A stretch of 64,000 nucleotides of DNA from positions 2,294,001 through 2,358,000 of the forward strand of contig JACGCM010002535.1 of the NCBI GenBank assembly GCA_014058105.1. The letters are read 5' to 3'. This stretch comes from Kingdonia uniflora (lineage: Eukaryota; Streptophyta; Magnoliopsida; Ranunculales; Circaeasteraceae). The translations under genes and the position numbers were made by a program. Shown here piece after piece: positions 1 to 16,559 of the stretch. The number at the start of each line of letters is the position of its first letter. The first letter of the stretch is position 1. The notes below the pieces were generated by a model. It searched no databases and was not told the origin of the DNA. It saw nothing but the letters and a program-made list of their open reading frames with translations.

Positions 1-130
1 TGCCGAAGGCATGCCCTGACCTATGTCTTGACCCGTGCCCTGCATACCCTGACCTATGTCCTGACCCGTGCCCTTCGTACCTTGACTATGTTGTGGCATG
101 CTCGTGCCTTTCGTGCCTTGTCTTAGTGGC
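1..130 (-). repeat. Short tandem repeat encoding GTGQDIGQGM-like units
   Basis: About three imperfect copies of a unit of roughly 30 bp. On the minus strand it keeps the reading frame of the G/Q-rich tail of the preceding feature. The array continues beyond the left edge. Confidence 0.5.
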
Positions 131-796
131 ATGCCCACGTTATCTTCCCCAATCTCCTGGTCCTCCTTGCACCCTGTATTGTGTAGTTCGCCGATTTCGG
201 CAATGATGGGGACCTCTCTCTCTTGATTTTTAGTCACTGGTGACCCCCCCTCCGCCGTTGGTGATGCAATCATCCCCTCTCCGATCGTTTTCTAAATTCT
301 AGGCAAGGGTTTTGGATTTGGGTTGGTATTCTTTGGTTGGGCTTCCTGACAATTGGAATCGTTGATCATGTGAACCTCTCGCATCAATATCACAACCTCT
401 TCGTGGGACTTTGATCGATAACTCTCCAACACGTCTACGTCTTTCCCACCTACTAGATCAATCGTACGGTAAACCTCTCTCTCCGTCATCTCTTCGTAGT
501 GTTTTATCTCCAAGCCATCTCCATCGAATATTTTTTATTCTTCCGTCACAACTCCCGCATCAATCTTCTTCTCTCCTGCTTCTACTTCATCTTCAATAGC
601 GTCGACAAATCTCCCGTCACCATCGGAACTCGCGAGGGCACGCAATTTGGCAAGCATCGCCTCAAGTTGTTTATAAATCATCTTGTTGGATACCGTAAGC
701 CCTTTGTTAGACTCCATAAGCAACTTCGTAGACTCTTATATCATTTTCAATTGCTCACTTTACGTTTGCTTCTTTGGCGTTTTCTTCCCCATTGTT
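1..796 (-). pseudogene. Decayed G/Q-rich reading frame, unknown family
   Basis: Read on the minus strand, a start codon near 796 gives a lysine-rich N-terminus (MGKKTPKKQT) and then a stop. Acidic, helix-prone stretches follow in shifting frames at 723-535 and 513-292. From about 240 to position 1 comes a glycine/glutamine-rich tail built on the unit GTGQDIGQGM. At least two in-frame stops and several frame changes separate the pieces, so it cannot make one protein as it stands. The frame runs off the left edge. No family was recognised. The lysine-rich start and the low-complexity tail would suit the first ORF of a retroelement, but this is a guess. Short frames on the other strand look like shadows. 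Confidence 0.35.
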
Positions 797-2280
797 CGTC
801 GAGAAAAAGAAAAAAAATCGTACAAAATCTTGCTAGCTCTGCAGAAATCATTGTAGCAACGCAGAAGTACTGTAGCAGATGCCGAAAATCACTGTAGCAG
901 TCGGTGTAACAAACTAAGATCTATCAATTGCATAAAATAAAAAGTCAAAGACCTAGGGTTTTTATATTTACCCCAAACTTTACAACTCTTTGTAAGGCTA
1001 AGCCTTTTTCTCATTAAAACCAACCTCCCTAATAAACTAAACTAAGCTTAGGCTCTCTTTTATTTGAGAAGAGACCTAGCACAAATGGAAACCCTAATAA
1101 TACCAATCCAATTAGGAAACTAGTCATTTTATTCAAGGAATTAAATTAAATAGAAATAACTAAATAAAAATTGTGCCCACGCGATGTATGAGACATGCTA
1201 CTCGTGGTTGTGGATACGACCACGATTCCTATCAATCTCCTTTCGGCACTTGATAATTCACGGGGTGCTGGATTAGTTCTGAAATTAAACCAAGGCCTGT
1301 TAAGAGAAGGCTTGGTCGGTTAGTAGTAAATGAGGTCTCTTGAAGATGAACATCTCAAGAAGGATATATAGTATTGAGATAAAGTGGGAATCAGTGGAAG
1401 GAAAGGGACTGCTTTATGCTTATTTCCTTGCTTTGTTTCCAGCTTCATCATATTTCGAAGTGCTGTGTTATCTCAGGCTCGGCAAGTGACAGTTTATTCA
1501 AGACTTATACCAGAGACTTATGGCTCATCTTTTTCTTTCTGATTATTACCTGGTGATCGGCCTACCAAATCAACTCCACTGGGGTGCTCTTTCTATCCTT
1601 AAGTTAATGAAGGAGTTTATTTATGCTTTGATGCTGTTTCTGGTATTATTATTGCTGATTCTGACGAGTATCATTTATTCCATCTTTCTCATCAATTTGG
1701 TTACTTAATGAGTTACATTATGAGAAACTGGTAAGACCAAACCTTGCCTTATTTGAAGTGAATATTGGATAACTAGGAAACTATATGTTCACAGTCTTGG
1801 TGAATTAAGGATTTGGATGTTGAGATGAATGAGTGGCAAGCAAAATCAGAACCAAAATCTTTTGTGAAAAATGTAGTAGTAGTTCCATAGGGGATAAATG
1901 AGGGTAAGATAGATTGAAGTGGTTTAGTTAAATGCATCATAGACGAATAACAACCAAAATTTGAATGAACACGCAAGTTAATCGTTTACACAATACGCAA
2001 GGAAGACGGCCGAGAATTTGATGATACTTGGACGGTGAGAAGATATTATTTTAGATTGATTTGAATGGTTCCACTCTCTTGATAGCTTAGTGCTGACTTC
2101 TTTTGCATTGAATCACAAGTGCTCCCTCAACCCCAGAAGAATCTCTGAAAATCCATGGTTGCTCCAACATGATAAAAATTAAAAGGTGGGTTTTAGCTCA
2201 TACTCAATAGTCGATACAAGTCTTAAGAATCGAAGAATGTAGATTTAAAATGTGTTTGATGACAATCAAGTAGATCTATT
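797..2280. other. AT-rich stretch with no recognisable gene
   Basis: Only short frames occur here, with nothing identifiable. A polypyrimidine run with CAG near 1440 and a short hydrophobic frame at 1520-1708 (+) might be remains of an old gene, but no motif supports that. Confidence 0.4.
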
Positions 2281-3293
2281 GGATGAGGAAGATGAACTCT
2301 GTTCTATTAACTTTATTAGAGTGGTTAAGACTGATATTGAATTCTTGAAGATTTTAGATATGGAAAAAGAAAATGGTTGTTAAGTTGCTTTTGATGTTAG
2401 CGGACATCATGTGGGAGTCGCAAGTGTAAGAAAGGGCTTTTTAACTATCCAAAGGATCTAGCGAAACATGCTCCAGTTATCTTACTAAAGCATAATGTGA
2501 GTATAGCCTATAATGTAATTGTCTTTTTTAGAATATAATATTTTAGTGTTTTTTGAAGTTGTGAATGATCCTAATTTAGACCTCTCGATTAAGGACTATG
2601 CCGTTGTTTCCTAGACAACTTAACTTACAAGATTTGTCTTATTCAATGTTCAGAAGTCTACGTGTTTTCCGGGTGAGTCCCTAAGATCAAAATAGGTGTC
2701 CAGTATGTTAATAGTATGTCATCTTTATACGTAAATTTGTAATCCCAATAGCTAAAGTGTTCAAGTAAATTTTAGGCCCCCATTAATTTTTTTCATAACT
2801 ATATCTAAACAGGATAGTAACTTTCTTTCTGCCACATTATGCAGGTTATTAATGAGTATGATGAGCAGTCTGAGGTGGCTGAACGTTTACGGATCAAGGT
2901 GAGTCATTGGGATAGTTGTAGTATTTATAAGCTGGCACTGCGGAATTTATTATTTCAAGAATACACAATCTTACTCTTGGTTTTCAAGGAAAATCTGCTT
3001 GGGGACAGAATTGCACCAAAAATTACTTTAAAAATCAAAATCCAAAGGAGGGTAAATTATTAAGTGCACCAATCTTCCTTTCTTAATTCATAAAATGCAC
3101 TTTTAATGGTTCTTGTACATGTAATTCTACAAGTATCTGACTCAATATGCGTGGTTTCAAATGAATGCAGGCTGTGCCACTTTTTCATTTCTATAGAGAC
3201 GGAGTCCTGTTGGAATCTTTTCCAACAAGAGACAAGGAGAGGATTCTTGCTGCCATTCTTAAATATACATCTCTTACCCCTGATAACATATAA
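2281..3293 (+). pseudogene. Thioredoxin-like (TRX-like 4 type) pseudogene with introns retained
   Basis: Three exon-like blocks join across GT/AG introns: about 2281-2496 (donor GTGAGT), 2845-2898 (acceptor GCAG, donor GTGAGT) and 3171-3293 (acceptor GCAG, stop TAA at 3291). Block 1 reads like the N-terminal half of a thioredoxin fold up to a CGSxK active-site region. Blocks 2 and 3 read VINEYDEQSEVAERLRIK, then AVPLFHFYRDGVLLESF and a PTRDKER tail, as in chloroplast thioredoxin-like 4 proteins such as Arabidopsis At1g07700 (identified from memory). It is dead: block 1 has an in-frame TAA near 2380 and a frameshift near 2400, and the second active-site cysteine is arginine (CGSR). Kept introns point to a DNA-level duplicate, not a retrocopy. 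No chloroplast transit peptide was found upstream. Confidence 0.75.
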
Positions 3294-3605
3294 AAAAATC
3301 AGGTTATATTTCTGCCTAGAATGCATATATAAAATATTGTTGTTCTTACCATTCTTGAGAAATAAATTCCTAGTTTGTAACATAAATTGTGTGGATATCT
3401 TTATCAACATTTGGATTACTTGCTATTCGTCAATGGTATCTAATAATTGTCCCTTTATATTAGCTTGTGGTTCTATTAGAAGAAAATAGATACAAATAAA
3501 GCTGATCCAATTCAGAAATTTGACAGATTCTGTTGGAAAAATTACTACTGCAAATTATCTTAATACTAGAAGTTTGACCTTAGAAAATATATGATACTTG
3601 TGCAT

Positions 3606-3795
3606 AGAAGATGAGAAATATCGACTGCTTCTACATTACGAGGTGGCTCGTGGGTTGTGGTAGTTCTTCCTTGATTAGGTCAAGTTTGCTTGGGTTTATG
3701 CGGCCTGATGCAGTTTATGAAGCTACTGTAAAGGGTCCATCAAATGTAGAAAGCTTGTGTTTAGTGCAGAGACCAAGAGCTTATCATATGTGCTT
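3606..3795 (+). mobile_element. LINE reverse-transcriptase C-terminal scrap
   Basis: One frame, with several stops, resembles the zinc-binding tail that follows the RT of plant L1-like LINEs: a LLLHYEVARGLW core, then FAWVY and a CKGSIKC block. In the family the core usually reads HC(E/H)VAxxLW. The fragment is short and decayed, and is not obviously joined to the large LINE at 41-60 kb. It could be coincidence. Confidence 0.4.
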
Positions 3796-3829
3796 ATGTT
3801 TACAAGTAAGGTTGCTAGGATCATAGATT

Positions 3830-7199
<3,370 letters not shown>

Positions 7200-7270
7200 T
7201 GATCTGGAGATCAAAAACGTACAGACACGTTAAAATCAAACTCGTGGGATGATATTTATGGTAATGCTAT

Positions 7271-7276
7271 AATAAA
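7271..7276 (+). promoter_or_regulatory. Candidate polyadenylation signal of the DUF936 gene
   Basis: AATAAA lies 72 bp after the DUF936 stop codon, a usual distance for a plant near-upstream element. Confidence 0.45.
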
Positions 7277-7599
7277 ACTCAATGTTGTCCGATTCATAAT
7301 ATATCCCTTTTCAATATCGCACTTGAGTTTACGATTTTGTATTATTTTGTGAAAGAAGTTTGTTCTTGGATGTACGTATATCATCTATCCTAGTGTATTG
7401 TAGTATGAGGACTACTGAAAAGCTAGCTCTACTTTAAGGCCACTGCCACAGGCGTTGCCTCAGGCTCCATGAGTATATATGTAGATTTGCCTTGAGGTTC
7501 AAAGCCCTTTTTTGTCCAAACAGACTTGACAACAGGTTTAACAACAAAACAGAAATAAGAGAATAGCAATGTTTTAGTGTGAGTTTGGGTATGGGCTCT

Positions 7600-7780
7600 G
7601 ATAGGGGCCCACAGAAAATCTAACCCAAACCCAACCTCTCCCAGCAGCAAATCAGAAAATCCTAGGTGGTTTTTATTTTATTTTTATATGAAATCAAAAC
7701 ACCGCGCGGTAAAATGATTACCGCCGTATCCACTGTTAACAAATAACAAACTCCACTCGACTCCCTCCACACTATTTTCT
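7600..7780. mobile_element. Fragment resembling ends of the PIF/Harbinger family at 37.4-41 kb
   Basis: The block at 7610-7670 resembles the reverse complement of the subterminal right end of the Harbinger element near 40870-40930. The GCGCGGTAAAATGATTACCG block near 7705, followed by CCGTATCCACTG, resembles the left subterminal sequence near 37630-37660. No matching terminal inverted repeats or target duplication could be fixed, so it is a relic or a MITE-like derivative. Confidence 0.4.
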
Positions 7781-7983
7781 CAATCTCTCTCTCTCAATTC
7801 GAACCCAAAATTTGAAAAAAAATAAATCCAATTCTTTGCAAAATCAAACAGAGATGCCAGAGGGAGACCTACACCCTAGTACAGTCCCTAGATTTTGAGG
7901 GACAAGAAATCCAGAGCAAGCCATAACTCGATCGAGGTCCGGAAGGAAGAAAAAAGGAGTTGGATTTTAAGAGGTACAACAAA

Positions 7984-8176
7984 ATGAAGGCATACCACCC
8001 CCAACCCAATGCGATTATCCACGCAGGTTTATTACCCAACTCCTAGACTGCCAAACTCATATATATCACACAGGCAAGGATCTTACGGTAAGTTTTTTGT
8101 ACATTGTGACTTTGTTATTTTCCGTTAATCAAGTGTTTGACAAAATGCTCTAATGAACAGAATCGGGATTCGATGC
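7984..8176 (+). pseudogene. Plant mobile domain (PMD) pseudogene, 5' part
   Basis: An ATG at 7984 opens MKAYHPQPNAIIHAGLLPN, which resembles the start of plant-mobile-domain proteins. A TAG stop follows at once. A GTAAGT donor near 8092 and a CAG acceptor near 8160 bound a short intron. The next exon (reading ESGFDA) is cut at 8176 by retroelement T1 and resumes at 35544, with the 5-bp duplication GATGC at both junctions. An upstream ATG at 7854 also meets an early stop. The joined sequence still looks like a broken gene, so it was probably dead or dying before T1 landed, or has decayed since. Confidence 0.5.
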
Positions 8177-8810
<634 letters not shown>

Positions 8811-8906
8811 TGAGGAGCAATTAATGCGGTACATTGGACCTGGCAGATTCAAGTTGGGTATAAATAGATATCCTTAAGGAGGGTGTTACGGTAGTGGAGT
8901 ATAAGG

Positions 8907-9259
8907 ATGCTGCCCCAAGTGTGGCATAACGCGTCGTTTGAGGATGAAGACGATGAACAATCAGAGGTAAAGCTCTGTCCCAAACTGGTTTTTTGTAATT
9001 CGTCAGTTGATCTTGTCACAGTGTGGAGGGTGGGGGGAGGTAGAGTCAGAGAATATTTGTATCTGTCGGAACCAGTTGTGACATTATAGGTGCTGAAGGT
9101 AATGGAGTGTATCAGTTTGTGGGAGAAAGGATTATTGTTCATAGTGAACGCAAGGATGGGTTGGCTGGTTGGGCGTCCAGGGATCTTGCCGAACGAAGGA
9201 AGTGTTTGCAATTTTTTGCTACCTTTCACCTGTTAAGGCAATTTTTAGAAGTTCAATGA
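8907..9259 (+). pseudogene. Antisense ORF A of T1, unknown conserved protein
   Basis: About 117 codons, antisense to T1 and next to its 3' LTR. It begins MLPQVWHNASFEDEDDE and contains VKLCPKLVF, GGRVREYLYLSEP and a KDGLAGWAS block. A 1-nt loss near 9088 breaks the frame, which resumes as GAEGNGVYQF and ends at TGA 9257. The copy in T5 (47711-48064, minus) is continuous, showing the original frame. The protein is acidic near its N-terminus and has no recognised domain. Function unknown. Conservation of the frame between two decayed copies suggests it was a real protein. Confidence 0.55.
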
Positions 9260-9765
9260 CTTGAGATTCATTGAGCTTTTTAGGATTATTGCTTCTGGTG
9301 CCATAAATAATGCCAGATTCTGGTGAAAAGATGCAATAATGTCATATTCTGGTAAAAAGAAGCACAAAGTAATTAGTTCTTTAAGTCGAATGTAAAGATA
9401 GTAGTGTAGTTTGATGTAATGTAATCGAAGGATACAGTTTATCGAATGTAATATGCAATAGTTTGTCTATCAAATAAAGATATTTTCTTCAACTTATGTT
9501 CATGTTTTATTGTGCTTTTGCCGACTATATATGTATATTTTTATTTTCGTCGAAGTAAAATGTGAGTAAAGTGAGTATTGGAGTATCTAAACAACTCGAA
9601 GTGTAGTTGGTCGAGTGGGTCCAAGAACGCGTTTTGAGGTTGATTAATGTGGCTGTTGAAAATGTATAGTTCCGAGGTAAATTAAAAGTTGGTTTGCTGA
9701 CTTTGACTTTGGAGTACTATAAGTATCCTCTGTTGTAGGTTGGAGAGTTGTGTTTGTTGGAAGAA

Positions 9766-10059
9766 ATTGTGAAGACGAGATCGCAGGTGCGTAACAAGGT
9801 GTACAACCGTGTGCATGCAAAGTATTGGATATTGTTCAATCGGTACTTTGGATTTCAGGTTGCTAACGTGCACTTGGAAGATCCTGAGGAAGCGAATTAT
9901 GAAGGTATGAGCGAGGCAGAGGCGAAGGATGCTGAGGAGGATTTTAAGTTTCACTGTCAATTGAAATATTGGAGTCCTCCTGAACGTGTGAGCTTTATTT
10001 GGACTCGGGCAAAGATGCTTGTTAAGAGAGAAGATGATGTGGTAGCTAGGGGTTTATAA
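9766..10059 (+). pseudogene. Antisense ORF B of T1 (MVKTRSQ protein)
   Basis: 98 codons, stop TAA at 10057, antisense to T1. The start Met reads Ile here (IVKTRSQ). The T5 copy (46926-47219) and the T3 relative (21730-22107) both have MVKTRSQ, so that is the original start. Later blocks are [19 protein letters not shown] and a C-terminal [11 protein letters not shown]. The T3 protein aligns with these as NYEGKTDVERGEE and NNEDMDIASGL. Basic N-terminus, acidic middle, no known domain. Its presence in two Tat families with different LTRs makes it a shared accessory gene of unknown role. Confidence 0.6.
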
Positions 10060-10323
10060 ATGTTGTTTTTTGTAGATGTATGGAATTATACTGATCGAAA
10101 TGTTTTGGTTAATGAAATGAAAAGAAAACTTGTTATCCGGATGAATTGTCGATGTTATGAATGATTTGTCGAACAATTATGTACTTGTGAAAAATTTTAG
10201 GATGTGAAAAGCATTAGCAATTGTAATTGAAATATCGAAGAAAATTTGAATATGAATATTTTTCGAATGTGTTCTGTAGTTATAGGGATTTGTAGATATT
10301 GTATTAAAATGGGGAACTAATGA

Positions 10324-10791
10324 GAAGAGTCTTTTATAGCAAGGTGTATTCCATTAGGTGAAACTTTGAAGTATAAGGAAGATGATGTACATCGTCTTTG
10401 TGACAAGATAGGACGTGCTTTGTTGAGTATGAATGTAGCATAAGTAAATCTTTGAGATATGGAAGAATTAGAGAAAGAATGTAGGGGGTTGTTGATATGG
10501 AGAAGGCGAAGGAGTAAAGACATTGAGAAAAGACGCGTGAGGTGTTATGTTTGAGGAGTTGAACGGTCGCAAAGCGGTGCGACAAACAGTCACGTGAGGT
10601 CTTTAAATAATTTAGAGGTGGGCGGTTGTTCGTACTTTGCAACCTTAGAAAAAAAAATCCCCAGTGTGAATTTCTTATGCTCGTCGCTTGATTTGTTGTC
10701 TACAATTGGGAAGGAAGAGATCAGTGTATTGATTGCGAGAGCAAAGCGAACAAAAGAAAGGGATACTGAAGTAGCACGTAAACAAGGTTAG
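10324..10791 (+). pseudogene. Antisense ORF C region of T1, exon-like
   Basis: Interrupted frames encode ETLKYKEDDVHRLCDKIG, then SNNLEVGG and a helical tail KEEISVLIARAKRTKERD ending at AAACAAGG/GTTAGT, a usable splice donor. The T5 copy (46300-46690, minus) keeps the first block with fewer stops. T3 has a frame in the same slot (22301-22756) that also ends at a donor. It may be an upstream exon of the large antisense gene starting at 11517, with an intron from about 10789 to 11505. Function unknown. Confidence 0.4.
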
Positions 10792-10799
10792 TGATTTTG

Positions 10800-11516
10800 G
10801 ATTATGTTTTATTTTGTGTTGTTGCACAATTATGGTTTACATAAATCTGTAGGAATATGTATGGTAAAGTATTGGTAGAAAGAATTTGATTTAATGTTGA
10901 TGGATTTGGAAGTAGGAAAAAGATAACTGTGTTAGGGTTTGAATGTTACATTGCGATAGGGATGGTAATGAAGGGTTTTGGGTTGGGAATGGAGTCGTAG
11001 ATGTTTATAGAGGTATTACTGTGTGAGAGATATGATAGATGGGTGGTGAGGAGTGGAGAGAAGGATTAGTTGGTGTCACTGCGATTACGGGGCGACTATA
11101 GAGAATGGGTTTTGATTCAGCGAGATTACTAGTAATATTGTTTGTGAGTTGTGATTTTGCCGGATTTTGCGCCGGAGAAGGCGATATGGCAAATTTATAA
11201 TGAGAGTGGTTTTGGCAGGAAACAGATAAAGCATCCTTGAGAACTATCGAACTCCTGAAATTTGACCAAAATGTAAATAAATACAGTTATCGATGTTATT
11301 ACTTAGATATATAAATAAATAAAAGTTCATCGAGAACTGAAATTCGTAAGATGTAGCTATAAGTAACGATAGTATAATGAGAATGATGTGTTAAAGAGTA
11401 ATCTCGACAACAATATGAATATGAGCATATGAACCTATGAACATATATATATGTATTAGATATGATAGATACTAACTGTAGTAAAAATATGGAATCTGAT
11501 TTACAGGTTCTTAAAA
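10800..11516 (+). other. Spacer or intron between antisense ORF C and the main antisense gene of T1
   Basis: No coding signal was seen. The stretch begins at a GTTAGT donor and ends in a pyrimidine-poor TTTACAG just before the ATG at 11517, which would suit an intron of about 0.7 kb. That is inference only. Confidence 0.35.
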
Positions 11517-13743
<2,227 letters not shown>

Positions 13744-14138
13744 GAAATTTTGTGTAAGCAGTATTACATTTGTGGAAGTATGTAAAAATGGTCGCTGGGA
13801 CCAAAACAATTTTAATCATGTGGTATGTTGGATGATGAACATTTGTTTTTTCGCTTTTTTGAAAACTTATTGCATTTATTTTGTAAATAATGTTAAGTAG
13901 TAGATTTGAGAAAATGATATGTCAAATATGATTGTAGATCGTAGCAGATAAGTAAGAAACGCTTGTTTGCGCAAGAAGTGAAAGATGGCCATGAAATGGC
14001 AAGTAATGAGAATGTGTGCCAGATATGTATCCTTAAATGGGTATCTGGATTTAGATTTGAGAAGAACAAGAGCTCTATAGAGTTTGTTCAATAAGTAAGG
14101 AATGCGAAGTAGAATATCTTGTAGTTGGATAGTCTTTG
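13744..14138. other. T1 spacer between antisense gene and tandem repeat
   Basis: AT-rich; no coding motif or RNA gene was seen. Confidence 0.35.
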
Positions 14139-14382
14139 ATGCATAATTGTCAAGTATGTATCAAGATAAAATCAAAATAGTGAGGATAATTGACTGCCTG
14201 ATGCATACTTGCTAAGTATGGATCGAGATCAAATCAAAATAGCAAGGATGATTTTTGTTTGATGCATACTTCTTAAGTATGGATCGAGATCAAATCAAAA
14301 TAGTAAAGATGATTGATTGTTTGATGCATACTTGTTAAGTATGGATCGAGATCAAGTCAAAATAGTAAGGATTAATTTGACA
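14139..14382. repeat. Four-copy tandem repeat of about 62 bp in T1
   Basis: Units starting GATGCATA at about 14139, 14200, 14261 and 14323 share AAGTATGGATCGAGATCAA and CAAAATAGTAAGGAT blocks. The array lies between the end of pol (14427) and the antisense gene, the same slot where T3 has its array of units of about 150 bp. Confidence 0.85.
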
Positions 14383-14426
14383 GTAAAATTTGTTTATTTG
14401 AATCGATAAAAAATAGTTACAACGTT

Positions 14427-15550
14427 TCATTTGTAAAATAGTTTCAGTTGGGCAGTACTACATGGATATTCGAGCTGTATTTCGTCTTCATTCATCAGCC
14501 AGTAAGTTCCACCATCTATTTTTTTATTGAAAATGTATGGCCCTTCCCAATTTTTTGATAACTTTTTGGAATTTTTAGGCCGAGTACTATCTTGGATTTG
14601 TCGCAGGACAAGGTCTCCAATGCTAAATTTCCGTTTACGAACTTTTTTGTTGTATGTTTTTTTCAATTTGTCATGGTATCGTCTCAAGTTTGCGATGGCC
14701 TTGTCACGGTTTTCTTCGATCCAGTTGAGGTTGCAGAGGAGACTGAGTTCATTGTCTTCATCTGGAATTTTCCTTTGGATACTTAGTAGATCGAGGTCTG
14801 AAGGTATGACTGCTTCAGTACTGAAGGCCATCATGAATGGAGTACAGCCTGTTGAAACTTGAGGAGAAGGCCATCATGAATGGAGTGCAACCTGTAGAAA
14901 CTCGAGGAGTGGTTTGGTAAGCCCAGAGAATACTGAGTAGTTCGTCGACTCACCTTCCTTTCTTGTCGTCGAGACGCTTGCATAAACCTGATTTAATGTT
15001 TTTTTTATGGCTTCCGCTTGTCCGCTGCCTTGAGGATAGTATGGTGTGGATGTTGATAGTTGGATTTTGTATTTATAGAGAAAAGTAAGTACTTTTGCGC
15101 TGATGAATTGCTTACCATTACCGAGGCGTATCATTTGTGGGCAGCCATACCTGGTGATGATGTGCTCCCAAAGAAACTTGATGACCTCATTTTCATCAGT
15201 ATGGCATAGAGAAACTCCTTCAACCCATTTTGTAAAGTAATCAGTGGCGACTAGAACAAATCTTCGGTTTCCCGATGCTGGATGGAAATGTCCAATGATG
15301 TCGATCTCCCATCGTTTGAATGGTCAGAGGGCATTGCTAATATGTAAGTCAAGGGCTGGATTTTTGATGTCTTTAGCGCGAATTTGGCATTTGTAGCATT
15401 TACGCACAAATTCTTCACAATCTAGTCTGATCTTGGGCCAGAATATTCCTTGTGTGAATGCGCACTGGGCAAATGATCTTCCTGAAATGTGTGCGCCACA
15501 GATACCTTCGTGAAGTTCTCTGATTTTGATTTGAGCTTGCTTTTACGAGA
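14427..15550 (-). pseudogene. T1 integrase
   Basis: On the minus strand: an HHCC zinc module (HEGICGAH, then CYKCQ), a core with WEIDIIG (first Asp), FVLVATDYFTKWVE, RLGNGKQF where RxDNGxQF is expected (second catalytic Asp replaced by Gly), and YYPQGSGQAEA (catalytic Glu). The C-terminal part (RKRKFSIGDLVLR, WEGPYIF, STAQLKLFYK) ends at 14427. It would insert the cDNA into the host chromosome. The lost Asp plus frame breaks near 14870 and 15540 mean it cannot act now. Confidence 0.8.
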
Positions 15551-15829
15551 TGTACTCGATAAGTGGTCCCCCTCCTATGATGCGATATAAGATGTTATCT
15601 TGGACTGTGAATCTGGGGAACTTGGCTAAAAGCAATCGGGCTTCTTCTTTGTTACTGGGGAAGACGTTGAAGTTGAGGTATGCATTGAATGGCCTTCTCC
15701 AGTCTTTAGGGTCTTCGTCTTTAGCAATGGTGATCTTTAGTGTTAAAAGTATATCGAGACTAGAATGCTCGATGATTTCAATTTCTAAAGAACTTTTTCC
15801 ACTGTCCCTCAGTATGGCAGCGATGTAAG

Positions 15830-16300
15830 CTAATTCGCGACATGCCGATTTTCATGTTGAGGTAAGTATAAGATTGTTGCATGTTTGAATTTGTTCATCT
15901 TTTCTTTGACCAGGGTTGCATAATAAACCATTTTTCCGGTTGTGCGGAATGTCTTGTAGTAATAATTTACCATGAGTAAAGAATCGATGTAGACTGCCAA
16001 TTCTTCCGCTCCGAGTGTGAGTGCAAGATCGAAGCCGTGTAGGATTCCTTCATATTTTGTCTCATTATTGGTGGCATAGAAGTTTAGTTTGATAGCTTTC
16101 TTGATTCGATGATTGGAATGTGTAACGAGGACGATGCCAATCCCCGACCCTTGTGGTCCAGCTAATCCATCTGTTAAAAGTTGCCTACCCGAGCTTCTGG
16201 ACCATGCATCTGGTTCTGTTATTGAGTCATATGTGAAGATTTTTTTGAGTTCTTCCCAATTAAGGTCTTCGACTGGAAAGTCTGCCAAAAAGTCAGCCAC
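15830..16300 (-). pseudogene. T1 second (archaeal-type) RNase H
   Basis: After the first RNase H of pol lies another: LLTDGLAGPQGSGIGIVL, FYATNNETKYEGILHGFD, LAVYIDSLLMVNYY, and HENRHVAN at the end. This is the extra RNase H typical of Tat elements. Catalytic residues appear as TDG, KYEG (usually EYE) and IDS. The frame is open for 156 codons, bounded by stops. It would degrade the RNA strand during reverse transcription. Confidence 0.75.
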
Positions 16301-16559
16301 TACTTGTCCCTTGACTGATATCTGGGGTTTGAAGGAGATATCGTATTCGCCAAGGAAAACAGACCATTGTTAAATTCTTCAAGATTTTTTTTTTTGAGAG
16401 TACCAGTTTGAGGGGGTACTTGTTGATGATTTTGATGGGATGAGCTTGAAAGTAAGGATGAAGTTTTTAAAAACTGTAAACCAAGGTGAGTAGCTATTTT
16501 TCTATTATTGTGTATCTTTTTTCAGTAGGCATGCGTGTTTTGCTGATAAAGTAGATTGG

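Noticed and set aside
8174..8176. T1 3' LTR edge placed at the TG of TGCAGTAG
   Set aside because: The GATGC duplication at the other end, and the length match with the T5 LTR, put the edge at 8177 with a mutated terminal base.
14150..14380. CRISPR-like regularly spaced repeats
   Set aside because: Plant nuclear DNA; units are contiguous tandem repeats without unique spacers, and no cas genes are present.
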